A stretch of DNA of 5,420 bases, from contig JAUXBJ010000169.1 of NCBI GenBank assembly GCA_030619425.1, forward strand, positions 1-5,420, given 5' to 3'. This DNA comes from a bacterium. GTDB taxonomy: Bacteria; Zixibacteria; MSB-5A5; GN15; FEB-12. Under the pieces are notes generated by a model. It did not search any database. It saw only the letters and a list, made by a program, of their open reading frames with translations, and was not told where the DNA came from. Shown here in pieces: positions 1 through 5,420 of the stretch. Within the stretch, counting starts at the first letter, position 1. Each line of letters opens with the position of its first letter. A program made the translations under genes and the position numbers.

Positions 1-1947
1 CAACTGGCCGCGCTTGAAGGCTTTGATTTCGATGGAGCCTTCACTCTTGACGTCGACCTGTCTTATGACGAGTCAAAGGCAGAGCCACTCAGTTACTCAG
101 GCAGCGCCGTGATCACCGATTTGGAAATGACGGGTAGCGACATCCCCGGCAAGCTGAAATTCCGACGCGCCCTGGTTGATTTCGAGCTGGACAATTTGCG
201 GATGAATATCGAGGACGGCTCTTTCGACGGTCGACCGCTGACGGGACGACTGACTGTGAATAACTTCGACGACCCCTCAGTGAGCGGAGAGTTGGCCGGG
301 AAGATGAACCTCGCTTTTGTGGAACCGTTTCTCCCTGCCGAAGGAGAGCACCGGCTGACCGGCGAGATGGAGTTCGACACCAAGTTCTCCGGACTGGTGT
401 CGCAACCGACTGAAATGGAGTTCTCGGGTGATCTGTCAATCGAAAACGGTAGCTATCAATCCAATCTCCTTCCGGAACCGATCCAAAAGTTTTCACTGGA
501 TATATTTGTCGACAACAGCCTGACGCGCGTGAGGGGTTTATCGCTGGAAACAGCCGGCGGCAATCTGTCATTCTCGGGGCGCATCAACAATCTGGTGCCG
601 TACCTGATGGCTGACTCGTCCGAAGCAGAGAGGGTGACGCCGTCGATGGATGGCGCCATAAAGGGAGCATTGAACCTGGCCATGTTGAATCGCTTCCTCG
701 ATCAACAAAGTCACCCTCAAATGGCCGGTCGTCTTGAGATGGATATCAACCTGACCGGTTCCGCCGATCAGTTTTCGAATTTCAAGCCGCGCGGCAGCCT
801 GTCACTGGCCGACGCTTCCTATAACGATGACAACATGCCGGAGCCGATTGAGCACCTTAGGGTCGATCTGCTGATCACTCCCGATACGATCACGGTGCAA
901 GAAATGCAGGTGAAGTTTACGTCATCCGATGTCTCGTTCACCGGCAAACTGATCGATCCGTTTCCATATCTTCTGCCTCTTGAGATCGTGGACCAGAGTC
1001 GGGTTAAGAAACCGATGTTCATATTCGAGTTGTCCTCGCAGCGCCTGAATCTTGACAGTCTCTTCCCCGAGGCGGTGCCCGGTTCCGGTGTCAACCGAAG
1101 TAGTCTCCCGGCCGACTCGGTGCCGCCGATTATCCTGCCGGATATCAACGGGCGGGGACGGTTCAGTATCGACACGCTGATATATAGTCAGGTCGAGTTC
1201 AGCGATATCAAAGGGAAGGCTGTCATCAAGGATCGCAAGATCACCTGCCACGACGTGACCGGTAACGTATACACCGGCGAGGTTGAGGGCAATACGACTA
1301 TTGACCTGACCGACTTTGAGAACCCGGTGTATCAGGGTGAGTTTCAGGCGAAGCAGATCGAGGCGGATGACTTCGTCTCACGGTTCTCGAAAATGGGCGG
1401 CTTTCTGTTCGGCAAAATCGACCTCAACGGTAGTTATGACGCTCGCGGCTGGGAGCCGGAGGAGTTCCTGAACTCGCTGTCGATGAACGGCAAGATGGAC
1501 ATGAACGACGGTAAGCTGCGCACTTCCGGCGCCACCTATGAACTGGTGAGCAATCTGGCGTCGCAGTTCGGTGAGACGTTTGCCCAGGAACAGACGTTGA
1601 AGAACGCCACGACCAATATCGTCGTCAAGGATGGTCGGGTGGGCATAGACAAACTGACGACGGCTCTCGGTGACCTTGGCGACCTGGAGTTGGGCGGATA
1701 CTACAGTTTCGACGGTGGACTGAACTATCAGGGATCGCTCTTGCTGTCAAAAGAAAGATCGCAGAAACTGCTGGGCGGCTTGTCATCATTTTTCGGTAGC
1801 GACAACGGCGGTCGAGTGAGATTGCCGCTCTCAATCGGCGGGACGATGAACAGTCCAAAACTGAATCTGGATATCAGCGCCATCAAAGACAACCTTGGGG
1901 ACGATCTAAAGAAGAAAGCCGAAGGTCTCCTGAAGGACCTTTTCTAA
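1..1947 (+). CDS. AsmA-family protein, C-terminal part (5' end outside window)
   Basis: The reading frame is open from the first base, so the start lies upstream; 648 residues are visible and it ends at TAA 1945-1947. The sequence is rich in alternating polar/hydrophobic beta-strand patterns with recurring openings such as SGDLSIENGSY, RGSLSLADASY and NGKMDMNDGKL. These are typical of AsmA/TamB/YhdP-type proteins, which are known or predicted to form long lipid-carrying beta grooves spanning the periplasm. Repeat openings fall near residues 33, 142, 264, 385 and 496. The last roughly 150 residues resemble the AsmA C-terminal region: a KNATTNIVVKDGRVGIDKL segment, then LGDLELGGYYSFDGGLNYQG, then LPLSIGGTMNSPKLNLD. 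The protein ends in a short Lys-rich amphipathic tail (DDLKKKAEGLLKDLF). E. coli AsmA is 617 residues, so this protein is longer. An N-terminal membrane anchor is expected but not visible. Family assignment is fairly sure; the exact subfamily and substrate are not. Confidence 0.87.
   Translation, partial: QLAALEGFDFDGAFTLDVDLSYDESKAEPLSYSGSAVITDLEMTGSDIPGKLKFRRALVDFELDNLRMNIEDGSFDGRPLTGRLTVNNFDDPSVSGELAGKMNLAFVEPFLPAEGEHRLTGEMEFDTKFSGLVSQPTEMEFSGDLSIENGSYQSNLLPEPIQKFSLDIFVDNSLTRVRGLSLETAGGNLSFSGRINNLVPYLMADSSEAERVTPSMDGAIKGALNLAMLNRFLDQQSHPQMAGRLEMDINLTGSADQFSNFKPRGSLSLADASYNDDNMPEPIEHLRVDLLITPDTITVQEMQVKFTSSDVSFTGKLIDPFPYLLPLEIVDQSRVKKPMFIFELSSQRLNLDSLFPEAVPGSGVNRSSLPADSVPPIILPDINGRGRFSIDTLIYSQVEFSDIKGKAVIKDRKITCHDVTGNVYTGEVEGNTTIDLTDFENPVYQGEFQAKQIEADDFVSRFSKMGGFLFGKIDLNGSYDARGWEPEEFLNSLSMNGKMDMNDGKLRTSGATYELVSNLASQFGETFAQEQTLKNATTNIVVKDGRVGIDKLTTALGDLGDLELGGYYSFDGGLNYQGSLLLSKERSQKLLGGLSSFFGSDNGGRVRLPLSIGGTMNSPKLNLDISAIKDNLGDDLKKKAEGLLKDLF
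424..606 (+). repeat. Internal protein repeat unit, copy A (AsmA-like)
   Basis: Codes for residues 142-202 of the visible AsmA-like protein. It aligns without gaps over 61 residues to copy B (790-972), with 17 identities by hand count and many conservative changes. Shared landmarks are G-x-L-S near the start, the PEPI box, S-F-x-G and the closing P-Y-L. The copies are diverged at DNA level, so this is an old duplication of a structural unit rather than a recent DNA repeat. Confidence 0.75.
790..972 (+). repeat. Internal protein repeat unit, copy B (AsmA-like)
   Basis: Codes for residues 264-324, the partner of copy A at a period of 122 residues. It carries the same Y-x5-PEPI box and the SFTGKLIDPFPYL ending that matches SFSGRINNLVPYL in copy A. 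Weaker related units begin near residues 33, 385 and 496, which gives the whole protein a tandem architecture. Confidence 0.75.
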
Positions 1948-1986
1948 GAAGTGATGTGGGCAGGTCATCGACATACTTCCCCGGTG

Positions 1987-2009
1987 CTGTCAGGCGACTC
2001 GCCTGACAG
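1987..2009. repeat. Perfect palindrome H1 (11-bp arms, 1-nt centre)
   Basis: The left arm CTGTCAGGCGA (1987-1997) is the exact reverse complement of TCGCCTGACAG (1999-2009), around a single C at 1998. It lies 39 bases after the AsmA-like stop codon. The following bases (TCTCTTGG) are only mildly T-rich, so it could be a weak terminator or mRNA 3'-end stabiliser, but an intergenic palindromic repeat is the better reading. Confidence 0.85.
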
Positions 2010-2030
2010 TCTCTTGGTTAGGGAGAAAGC

Positions 2031-2050
2031 GTCGGGTGGGGTCGCCCGAC
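2031..2050. repeat. Inverted repeat H2 (8-bp arms, GGGT loop)
   Basis: GTCGGGTG (2031-2038) pairs with CGCCCGAC (2043-2050) as seven Watson-Crick pairs and one G-U wobble, leaving the four-base loop GGGT. It lies 21 bases after palindrome H1 and has the same short-loop style. Confidence 0.7.
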
Positions 2051-2072
2051 ATCACCTGAACGGGATTCCTGC

Positions 2073-2091
2073 TTTTGGGACTTTCCCAAAA
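2073..2091. repeat. Perfect inverted repeat H3 (8-bp arms, CTT loop)
   Basis: TTTTGGGA (2073-2080) and TCCCAAAA (2084-2091) are exact reverse complements around CTT. It spans the proposed left junction of the 2077-2228 insertion. That is a caveat for the insertion model, because the TTTT could belong to this hairpin instead of being a target duplication. No T-run follows it, so it is not an intrinsic terminator on the plus strand. Confidence 0.75.
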
Positions 2092-2108
2092 CCCATGATA
2101 CTGTGCGC

Positions 2109-2128
2109 GGCAGGCCTCCCGGTCTGCC
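2109..2128. repeat. Inverted repeat H4 (8-bp arms, TCCC loop)
   Basis: GGCAGGCC (2109-2116) pairs with GGTCTGCC (2121-2128), with seven Watson-Crick pairs and one G-U, around TCCC. Its right arm, as GTCTGCCC at 2122-2129, is also exactly complementary to GGGCAGAC at 2159-2166 in the next hairpin, so two mutually exclusive foldings are possible. Confidence 0.7.
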
Positions 2129-2159
2129 CGTTTGAAGGACGTATCCAAGGTAATCAAGG

Positions 2160-2179
2160 GGCAGACGAGGACGTCTGCC
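2160..2179. repeat. Perfect inverted repeat H5 (8-bp arms, AGGA loop)
   Basis: GGCAGACG (2160-2167) and CGTCTGCC (2172-2179) are exact reverse complements around the loop AGGA. It shares the GTCTGCC word with hairpin H4, which suggests related repeat units. The AGGA loop is Shine-Dalgarno-like but is about 70 bases from the start at 2239, so it is unlikely to act there. Confidence 0.8.
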
Positions 2180-2238
2180 GCCCACAGCAAAGGAATAACC
2201 ACCACCCGGTAGTTCTTTGGAAAGCCCGTTTTGCAGGA

Positions 2239-3810
2239 ATGACCACCACGGCGCTTCTAAGTCTGGTCACTATTGGCCTGGTGATGCTGTTGACTTCCAC
2301 CGCCTCCGCCCAGACACGCGGCCATCAGCATCCGGATTTCAGGGCCGGCTCGCCGCCGCATATTCCTCCCGTGCGCTACAGCTTCCGCGGCGAAGTCAAG
2401 CCGGATTCGCTGTTGGTGCGGGGACTGCTCGAAGTTGAATACCGCAACCGAACGGACGACAGTGTAGGTGAAGTTCATTTATTCACCGGGATACCTATCC
2501 TTGATCCTCACGACACCAGCATGAATACAGAACCGCCATACATGCGACTCGATTCCATGCTGTGCTACGGAGTGCCGTTATCCAAAAGTGAACTGATTAT
2601 CGATGACCGCACGATCACCGCCGTCCTCCCTCGGCCACTCGCACCGGGAGCAAAGGCGTTTTTCATTATGACGTTTGAGACGCATCTTGGCTCAGGCATC
2701 GACACCGAAAATTCATCGGCTGTGGTGTACACCGGATGGTATCCAAAGGTTGCTGCCTTTCGCGATGGACGTTGGTACACGCCGACCGAGGGTGTGATTG
2801 ATCAGAGCATGTCGGAGTTTGCCGATTTCGCCATGGCGCTTAAGATGGACTCGGCCTACAGTCTGGCCTATCCCGGTGAATTGGTCAATGACAAGGAACA
2901 CTACGGACTCCTGCCACCGGCGCACAACGATTCAGTTTATGTCGACATCGTCAACCAACACCAGCAGGAGTATGCCGGAATCAAGTACCATCCTCTGTTC
3001 GAGTCCGGGCACAAGAACTTCTACATTCTCTCAAAGAACGATATCGACTTCTCCTTTGTGGCGCAGAAAGGACTACTTCGCGACCGCGCCTATGTCGATA
3101 GTGTGACCATCGAAGTGTGCTACCCGCCGGAGTTGAGCGAAGTGTGGGCGGGGTTTGTAGCTGCTGAGGCAGCTTGTGTGATGCGGAGCCTCGAGGAGAA
3201 ACTGGGGCCGTTCCCGTATCAGAACTTGCGCATCGCACCGGCGGCAGCGATTCAGGCCGAACCACCCACAAGGCAAATGGTGACTTTGCCCGAAGAGGTT
3301 AGCGACCACGATCTGATCAGGGCACTACTCGCAATGCGACTGACTCGATGCTGGTTCACACCGTGGCTGTCGGATTCAACGGACTACGCTTTGCCGTACG
3401 CTTACGGTCTGGCTTATTTCTCTGCCATAACTGCGCTGTACGATATGCACGGAAAGGGGTACGGCATGATTGAGGCATATGAGAACTGGTACAATAGGTA
3501 TGCTGACACCACTGAAGCGTATAGATCGCTGGCCGAAGAGCGCCTGCGCAGCGTCCCCAGACTGTTCTACGAACTGTCGTGGAACCTGGGCGAACGGAAA
3601 CTGTGGAGGGCTATTCGCTTGTTTATTGAGACATGCCGATACCGCCACCCGGTTCAGAGAGATCTTACGGCTATTCTCGACTCCGCTGAAAATGAACAGC
3701 ACCACGATATCCTCTTTGAACGGTGGAGGAATTCGTCAAAAGACTTCACGTTTCCAACTATGAATGACACGTCACCGGTCCTTCTACCGTTGTGGGAGGA
3801 AGATGATTAG
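2239..3810 (+). CDS. Secreted M1-aminopeptidase-like protein, predicted catalytically inactive
   Basis: 523 residues. The ATG at 2239 is chosen because it opens a signal peptide: a hydrophobic core at residues 5-18 and a TASA|Q cleavage site after A24. The n-region lacks the usual Lys/Arg, and AGGA abuts the ATG with no spacing, so the start is plausible but not firm. Residues ~45-240 resemble the M1 N-terminal beta domain: LLEVEYRNRTDD, then GWYPKVAAFRDGRWY (166-180), then a PGEL turn. NDIDFSFVA (267-275) matches the M1 DFaW region, and LGPFPYQNLRI (322-332) the conserved G-P-x-P-Y segment. Where M1 enzymes have HELAHQWF, this protein has MRLTRCWF (366-373). Where the third zinc ligand Glu stands before G-x-A-x-Y, exactly 18 residues on, it has Tyr389. 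All four catalytic or zinc-binding residues are therefore lost while the frame around them is kept. The helical C-terminus (~430-500) also looks M1-like. It probably acts as a binding or scaffold protein in the envelope or outside the cell. It overlaps the downstream subtilase gene by 8 bp. Confidence 0.82.
   Translation: MTTTALLSLVTIGLVMLLTSTASAQTRGHQHPDFRAGSPPHIPPVRYSFRGEVKPDSLLVRGLLEVEYRNRTDDSVGEVHLFTGIPILDPHDTSMNTEPPYMRLDSMLCYGVPLSKSELIIDDRTITAVLPRPLAPGAKAFFIMTFETHLGSGIDTENSSAVVYTGWYPKVAAFRDGRWYTPTEGVIDQSMSEFADFAMALKMDSAYSLAYPGELVNDKEHYGLLPPAHNDSVYVDIVNQHQQEYAGIKYHPLFESGHKNFYILSKNDIDFSFVAQKGLLRDRAYVDSVTIEVCYPPELSEVWAGFVAAEAACVMRSLEEKLGPFPYQNLRIAPAAAIQAEPPTRQMVTLPEEVSDHDLIRALLAMRLTRCWFTPWLSDSTDYALPYAYGLAYFSAITALYDMHGKGYGMIEAYENWYNRYADTTEAYRSLAEERLRSVPRLFYELSWNLGERKLWRAIRLFIETCRYRHPVQRDLTAILDSAENEQHHDILFERWRNSSKDFTFPTMNDTSPVLLPLWEEDD
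3794..3800 (+). promoter_or_regulatory. Shine-Dalgarno sequence for the subtilase gene
   Basis: GGGAGGA lies inside the last codons of the M1-like gene, with two bases before the ATG at 3803. The motif is strong but the spacing is shorter than usual. Together with the 8-bp gene overlap it indicates translational coupling. It supports 3803 over a GTG at 3821, which would remove the positively charged start of the signal peptide. Confidence 0.6.
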
Positions 3811-5420
3811 ATCATCGTTAGTGATCCTCGTTTCGATACTGGTATCGGCGGCCATCGGCGACGCATCGTCACAGCCCCCACTCGACAAGTTTACCCACGA
3901 TGCCCGCGCAACTCTCGCCGCCGGTGACTACCCCGGCATCTACTGGATCTTTGTCGACAGCACGGCCGTCGCCGACCAACCGATCCCCTTCACCATTCGC
4001 GCTCACCTCAGGCGCGCCAAAGTGGACGCGACGGGTCTACTCATCGATCAGCGGGACTACCCCATTGCACAGGCGGCCCTTGATGCCATCGAAAGCACCG
4101 GCGTCATTATCCGTCATGCTTCGCGCTATCTCAAAGCGGTGGCAGTGATCGCGGATTCGGCACAGATAACAGAAGCAGCATCGCTGCCGTTCGTTGAAAA
4201 GGTGCATACCCTGAAGACGCTCAAGACAAGGGGGTCTGAAATCATAAGGTATAATGTCGACGCTATCCCCAAGAGCACTGTCGACTATGACTACGGCGAG
4301 TCGCTACGACAAAATCGATTCATCCAGGCCGACAGACTTCACCGTATGGGTATCACCGGTGACGGCGTGGTGATCGCGATTTTCGATACCGGTTTCGACA
4401 CTGACCACCCGGCCTTGTCGACAGCGTCGATCCTGGCTCGTTATGATTTCATCAATCTGGACAGTTCTGTTGGCGAGGCCGAATGCTCAGATAATCCCCA
4501 GAATTATCACGGTACCCTGGTGTATGGAGTGATTGCTGGTTACGCGCCGGATACGCTGATCGGTATCGCACCGGAAGCCGGTTTTCTGCTCGCCAAGACC
4601 GAAATCACTTGCGACGGCACCGAGATCAAACTCGAAGAAGACAACTGGATCGCCGCGGCCGAGTGGGCCGACTCTATCGGTGCTGATATTATCACGTCAT
4701 CGCTGAGTTACAGCGAATTCACCGACGGCGGCAGCTACACGCTTGATGACATGGACGGTAACACCGCGTTGATAACGAGAGCCGCCGACATCGCAGCGTC
4801 GAAGAACATCGTCGTCATCACCTCCGCCGGCAACAGTCGCGGGTCGTCATGGAACAGTATCGCCGCACCGGCCGATGGTGACAGCGTATTGGCTATCGGC
4901 GCCGTCAACCCGGACTCAAGCCTGGCCGGCTTTTCGTCACCGGGCCCGACCGCCGACGGTCGCATCAAACCGGACGTGACTACCTTGGGTGTCGCCGTCT
5001 ACACTACCCATCCGCTGCCCACCGGCGGTTTCTCGTTCCATGGGGGTACTTCATTCTCGGCCCCGCTGGTGGCGGGTGGAGCGGCACTGGCGCTTCAGTA
5101 TGACCCGACCATGACCGCTGAACGTTTCCGCGAGTTGGCACGATCAACAGCCGATCGGGCCGAGAATCCCGACAACGATTTCGGTTGGGGGCTGTTCAAC
5201 GCTTTTCGCGCCTCCGGTATCCCCACGTTGGATGTCATTGACACCATTCGGGTGGTAGTCGGCGAAGTGCAGGAGATCGTGGTGAGTGTGAACGGTTCAC
5301 CGGAGACACCGCTGCTCCTGAGCCTGCCTGATGCACCGACCGGTGTCGAATTGGAAGATTACGGCGACGGCAGCGGTCTGCTGACTATCACCGGCTCAGC
5401 CGACAACCCGCCGCAGGTTC
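3803..5420 (+). CDS. Secreted subtilisin-like serine peptidase (S8 family), 3' end outside window
   Basis: 539 residues are visible and the frame is still open at the window edge. The N-terminus is a signal peptide (Arg3, hydrophobic 6-18, processing near residues 20-24). Residues ~43-137 form an inhibitor-type prodomain: YWIFVDS, the RR pair (70-71), then HASRYLKAVAVIADSAQI and LPFVEKV, as in FCB-group S8 peptidases. The catalytic domain covers ~170-470. Asp195 lies in IFDTGFDTDHPAL, His236 in YHGTLVYGVIAG, oxyanion Asn344 in ITSAGNS, and Ser417 in GGTSFSAPLVAGG. LAKTE, the DMDGNTA segment (316-322) and SSPGPTADGRIKPDV also fit the family. The only two cysteines, C228 and C270, could form a disulfide near the active-site His. 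From ~475 an Ig/cadherin-like beta domain begins. A sorting or anchoring domain may follow beyond the edge. The enzyme is expected to cleave proteins outside the cell after prodomain removal. It overlaps the stop of the M1-like gene by 8 bp, so the two are probably one operon. Confidence 0.93.
   Translation, partial: MIRSSLVILVSILVSAAIGDASSQPPLDKFTHDARATLAAGDYPGIYWIFVDSTAVADQPIPFTIRAHLRRAKVDATGLLIDQRDYPIAQAALDAIESTGVIIRHASRYLKAVAVIADSAQITEAASLPFVEKVHTLKTLKTRGSEIIRYNVDAIPKSTVDYDYGESLRQNRFIQADRLHRMGITGDGVVIAIFDTGFDTDHPALSTASILARYDFINLDSSVGEAECSDNPQNYHGTLVYGVIAGYAPDTLIGIAPEAGFLLAKTEITCDGTEIKLEEDNWIAAAEWADSIGADIITSSLSYSEFTDGGSYTLDDMDGNTALITRAADIAASKNIVVITSAGNSRGSSWNSIAAPADGDSVLAIGAVNPDSSLAGFSSPGPTADGRIKPDVTTLGVAVYTTHPLPTGGFSFHGGTSFSAPLVAGGAALALQYDPTMTAERFRELARSTADRAENPDNDFGWGLFNAFRASGIPTLDVIDTIRVVVGEVQEIVVSVNGSPETPLLLSLPDAPTGVELEDYGDGSGLLTITGSADNPPQV

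Larger units (their letters stand above)
2077..2228. mobile_element. Possible MITE-like insertion (about 152 bp, non-coding)
   Basis: The segment is flanked by TTTT direct repeats (2073-2076, 2229-2232) and interrupts the palindrome ATTCCTGC/GCAGGAAT. Its ends form an imperfect terminal inverted repeat. The left end reads GGGACTTTCCCAAA; the right end, reverse-complemented, reads CGGGCTTTCCAAAG. These match at 8 of the first 10 positions and share CTTTCC. The inside holds hairpins H4 and H5 and no gene. The short size, terminal inverted repeats, A/T target duplication and lack of coding capacity are those of a non-autonomous miniature element. The repeats are short and one junction overlaps hairpin H3, so juxtaposed palindromic repeats remain a real alternative. 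Confidence 0.35.
1948..2238. other. Hairpin-rich non-coding gap between the AsmA-like and M1-like genes
   Basis: This 291-base stretch has no stop codon in the frame of the downstream gene, but translating it gives 96 residues with no protein-like character. It also encloses five compact inverted repeats with loops of 1-4 bases, at 1987-2009, 2031-2050, 2073-2091, 2109-2128 and 2160-2179. The signal peptide of the next gene starts only after it. The content looks like a mosaic of REP-type palindromic intergenic repeats. No promoter with convincing -35 and -10 boxes was found, and no hairpin is followed by a real T-tract. Confidence 0.75.
2065..2240. repeat. Split palindrome ATTCCTGC...GCAGGAAT with TTTT on both inner sides
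   Basis: ATTCCTGC (2065-2072) is the exact reverse complement of GCAGGAAT (2233-2240). Both halves are bordered on the inside by TTTT (2073-2076 and 2229-2232) in direct, not inverted, orientation. Joining the halves with one TTTT recreates a compact hairpin with 8-bp arms and a four-base loop, the style of the other hairpins here. This fits an ancestral short palindrome interrupted later by foreign sequence. The right arm contains the first two bases of the downstream ATG at 2239. Confidence 0.55.

Noticed and set aside
113..571. Minus-strand open frame of 152 codons opposite the AsmA-like gene
   Set aside because: It has low-complexity Arg/Ser/Pro-rich composition and no recognisable motif, and it lies fully inside a well-supported gene.
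1987..2016. Intrinsic terminator for the AsmA-like gene
   Set aside because: The hairpin is strong but is followed by TCTCTTGG, not a run of T, so only a weak terminator role is possible.
2075..2101. Sigma-70 promoter: TTGGGA (2075-2080) and GATACT (2096-2101)
   Set aside because: Each box matches only four of six bases, the spacer is 15 bases, and the -35 overlaps hairpin H3.
1955..2186. Outer inverted repeat TGTGGGC (1955-1961) / GCCCACA (2180-2186) as the boundary of a larger element
   Set aside because: Seven bases over this distance can arise by chance, and it crosses the better supported insertion boundaries.
1951..2238. In-frame 96-residue N-terminal extension of the M1-like gene from a GTG at 1951
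   Set aside because: It would translate five palindromic repeats, has no protein-like character, and would bury the clear signal peptide that starts at 2239.
3376..3705. Minus-strand open frame of 109 codons opposite the M1-like gene
   Set aside because: No ribosome site or family resemblance, and the opposite strand codes for the conserved C-terminal part of the M1-like protein.
3900..4148. Plus-strand open frame of 82 codons in another frame of the subtilase prodomain
   Set aside because: Ser/Pro/Thr-rich out-of-frame reading of a region whose true frame encodes a recognisable S8 prodomain.

Overview
The window holds three plus-strand protein genes. The first is cut by the left edge and the last by the right edge. 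All three products look like envelope or secreted proteins of a Gram-negative-type (diderm) bacterium. The first is an AsmA-like protein, a family tied to outer-membrane lipid transport. The other two have signal peptides. The subtilase resembles the secreted S8 peptidases of the FCB group (Bacteroidetes and relatives) in its prodomain and in several motifs. Together with palindromic intergenic repeats, this suggests an uncultured FCB-type lineage, possibly Zixibacteria-like. That placement is inference from family resemblance only.

Layout: 1-1947 is the C-terminal 648 residues of an AsmA-family protein with about five tandem repeats of 109-122 residues. 1948-2238 is non-coding and packed with five short-loop hairpins. 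Part of it can be read as a roughly 152-bp insertion, with imperfect terminal inverted repeats and a TTTT duplication, sitting inside an older palindrome. 2239-3810 encodes a 523-residue secreted protein with the fold signature of M1 aminopeptidases (gluzincins). All four residues at the HExxH-x18-E positions are replaced (M, R, R and Y), so it is very probably a pseudoenzyme. 3803-5420 (continuing beyond the window) encodes a secreted subtilisin-like S8 peptidase with an intact Asp/His/Ser triad and an oxyanion Asn. It overlaps the preceding gene by 8 bp.

The most interesting points are the catalytically dead M1-like protein that appears translationally coupled to an active-looking subtilase, and the composite palindromic region whose right edge supplies the apparent start codon of the M1-like gene. 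The AsmA gene and the downstream pair may be separate transcription units, because the hairpin-rich gap lies between them. No RNA gene, CRISPR array or convincing promoter was found.
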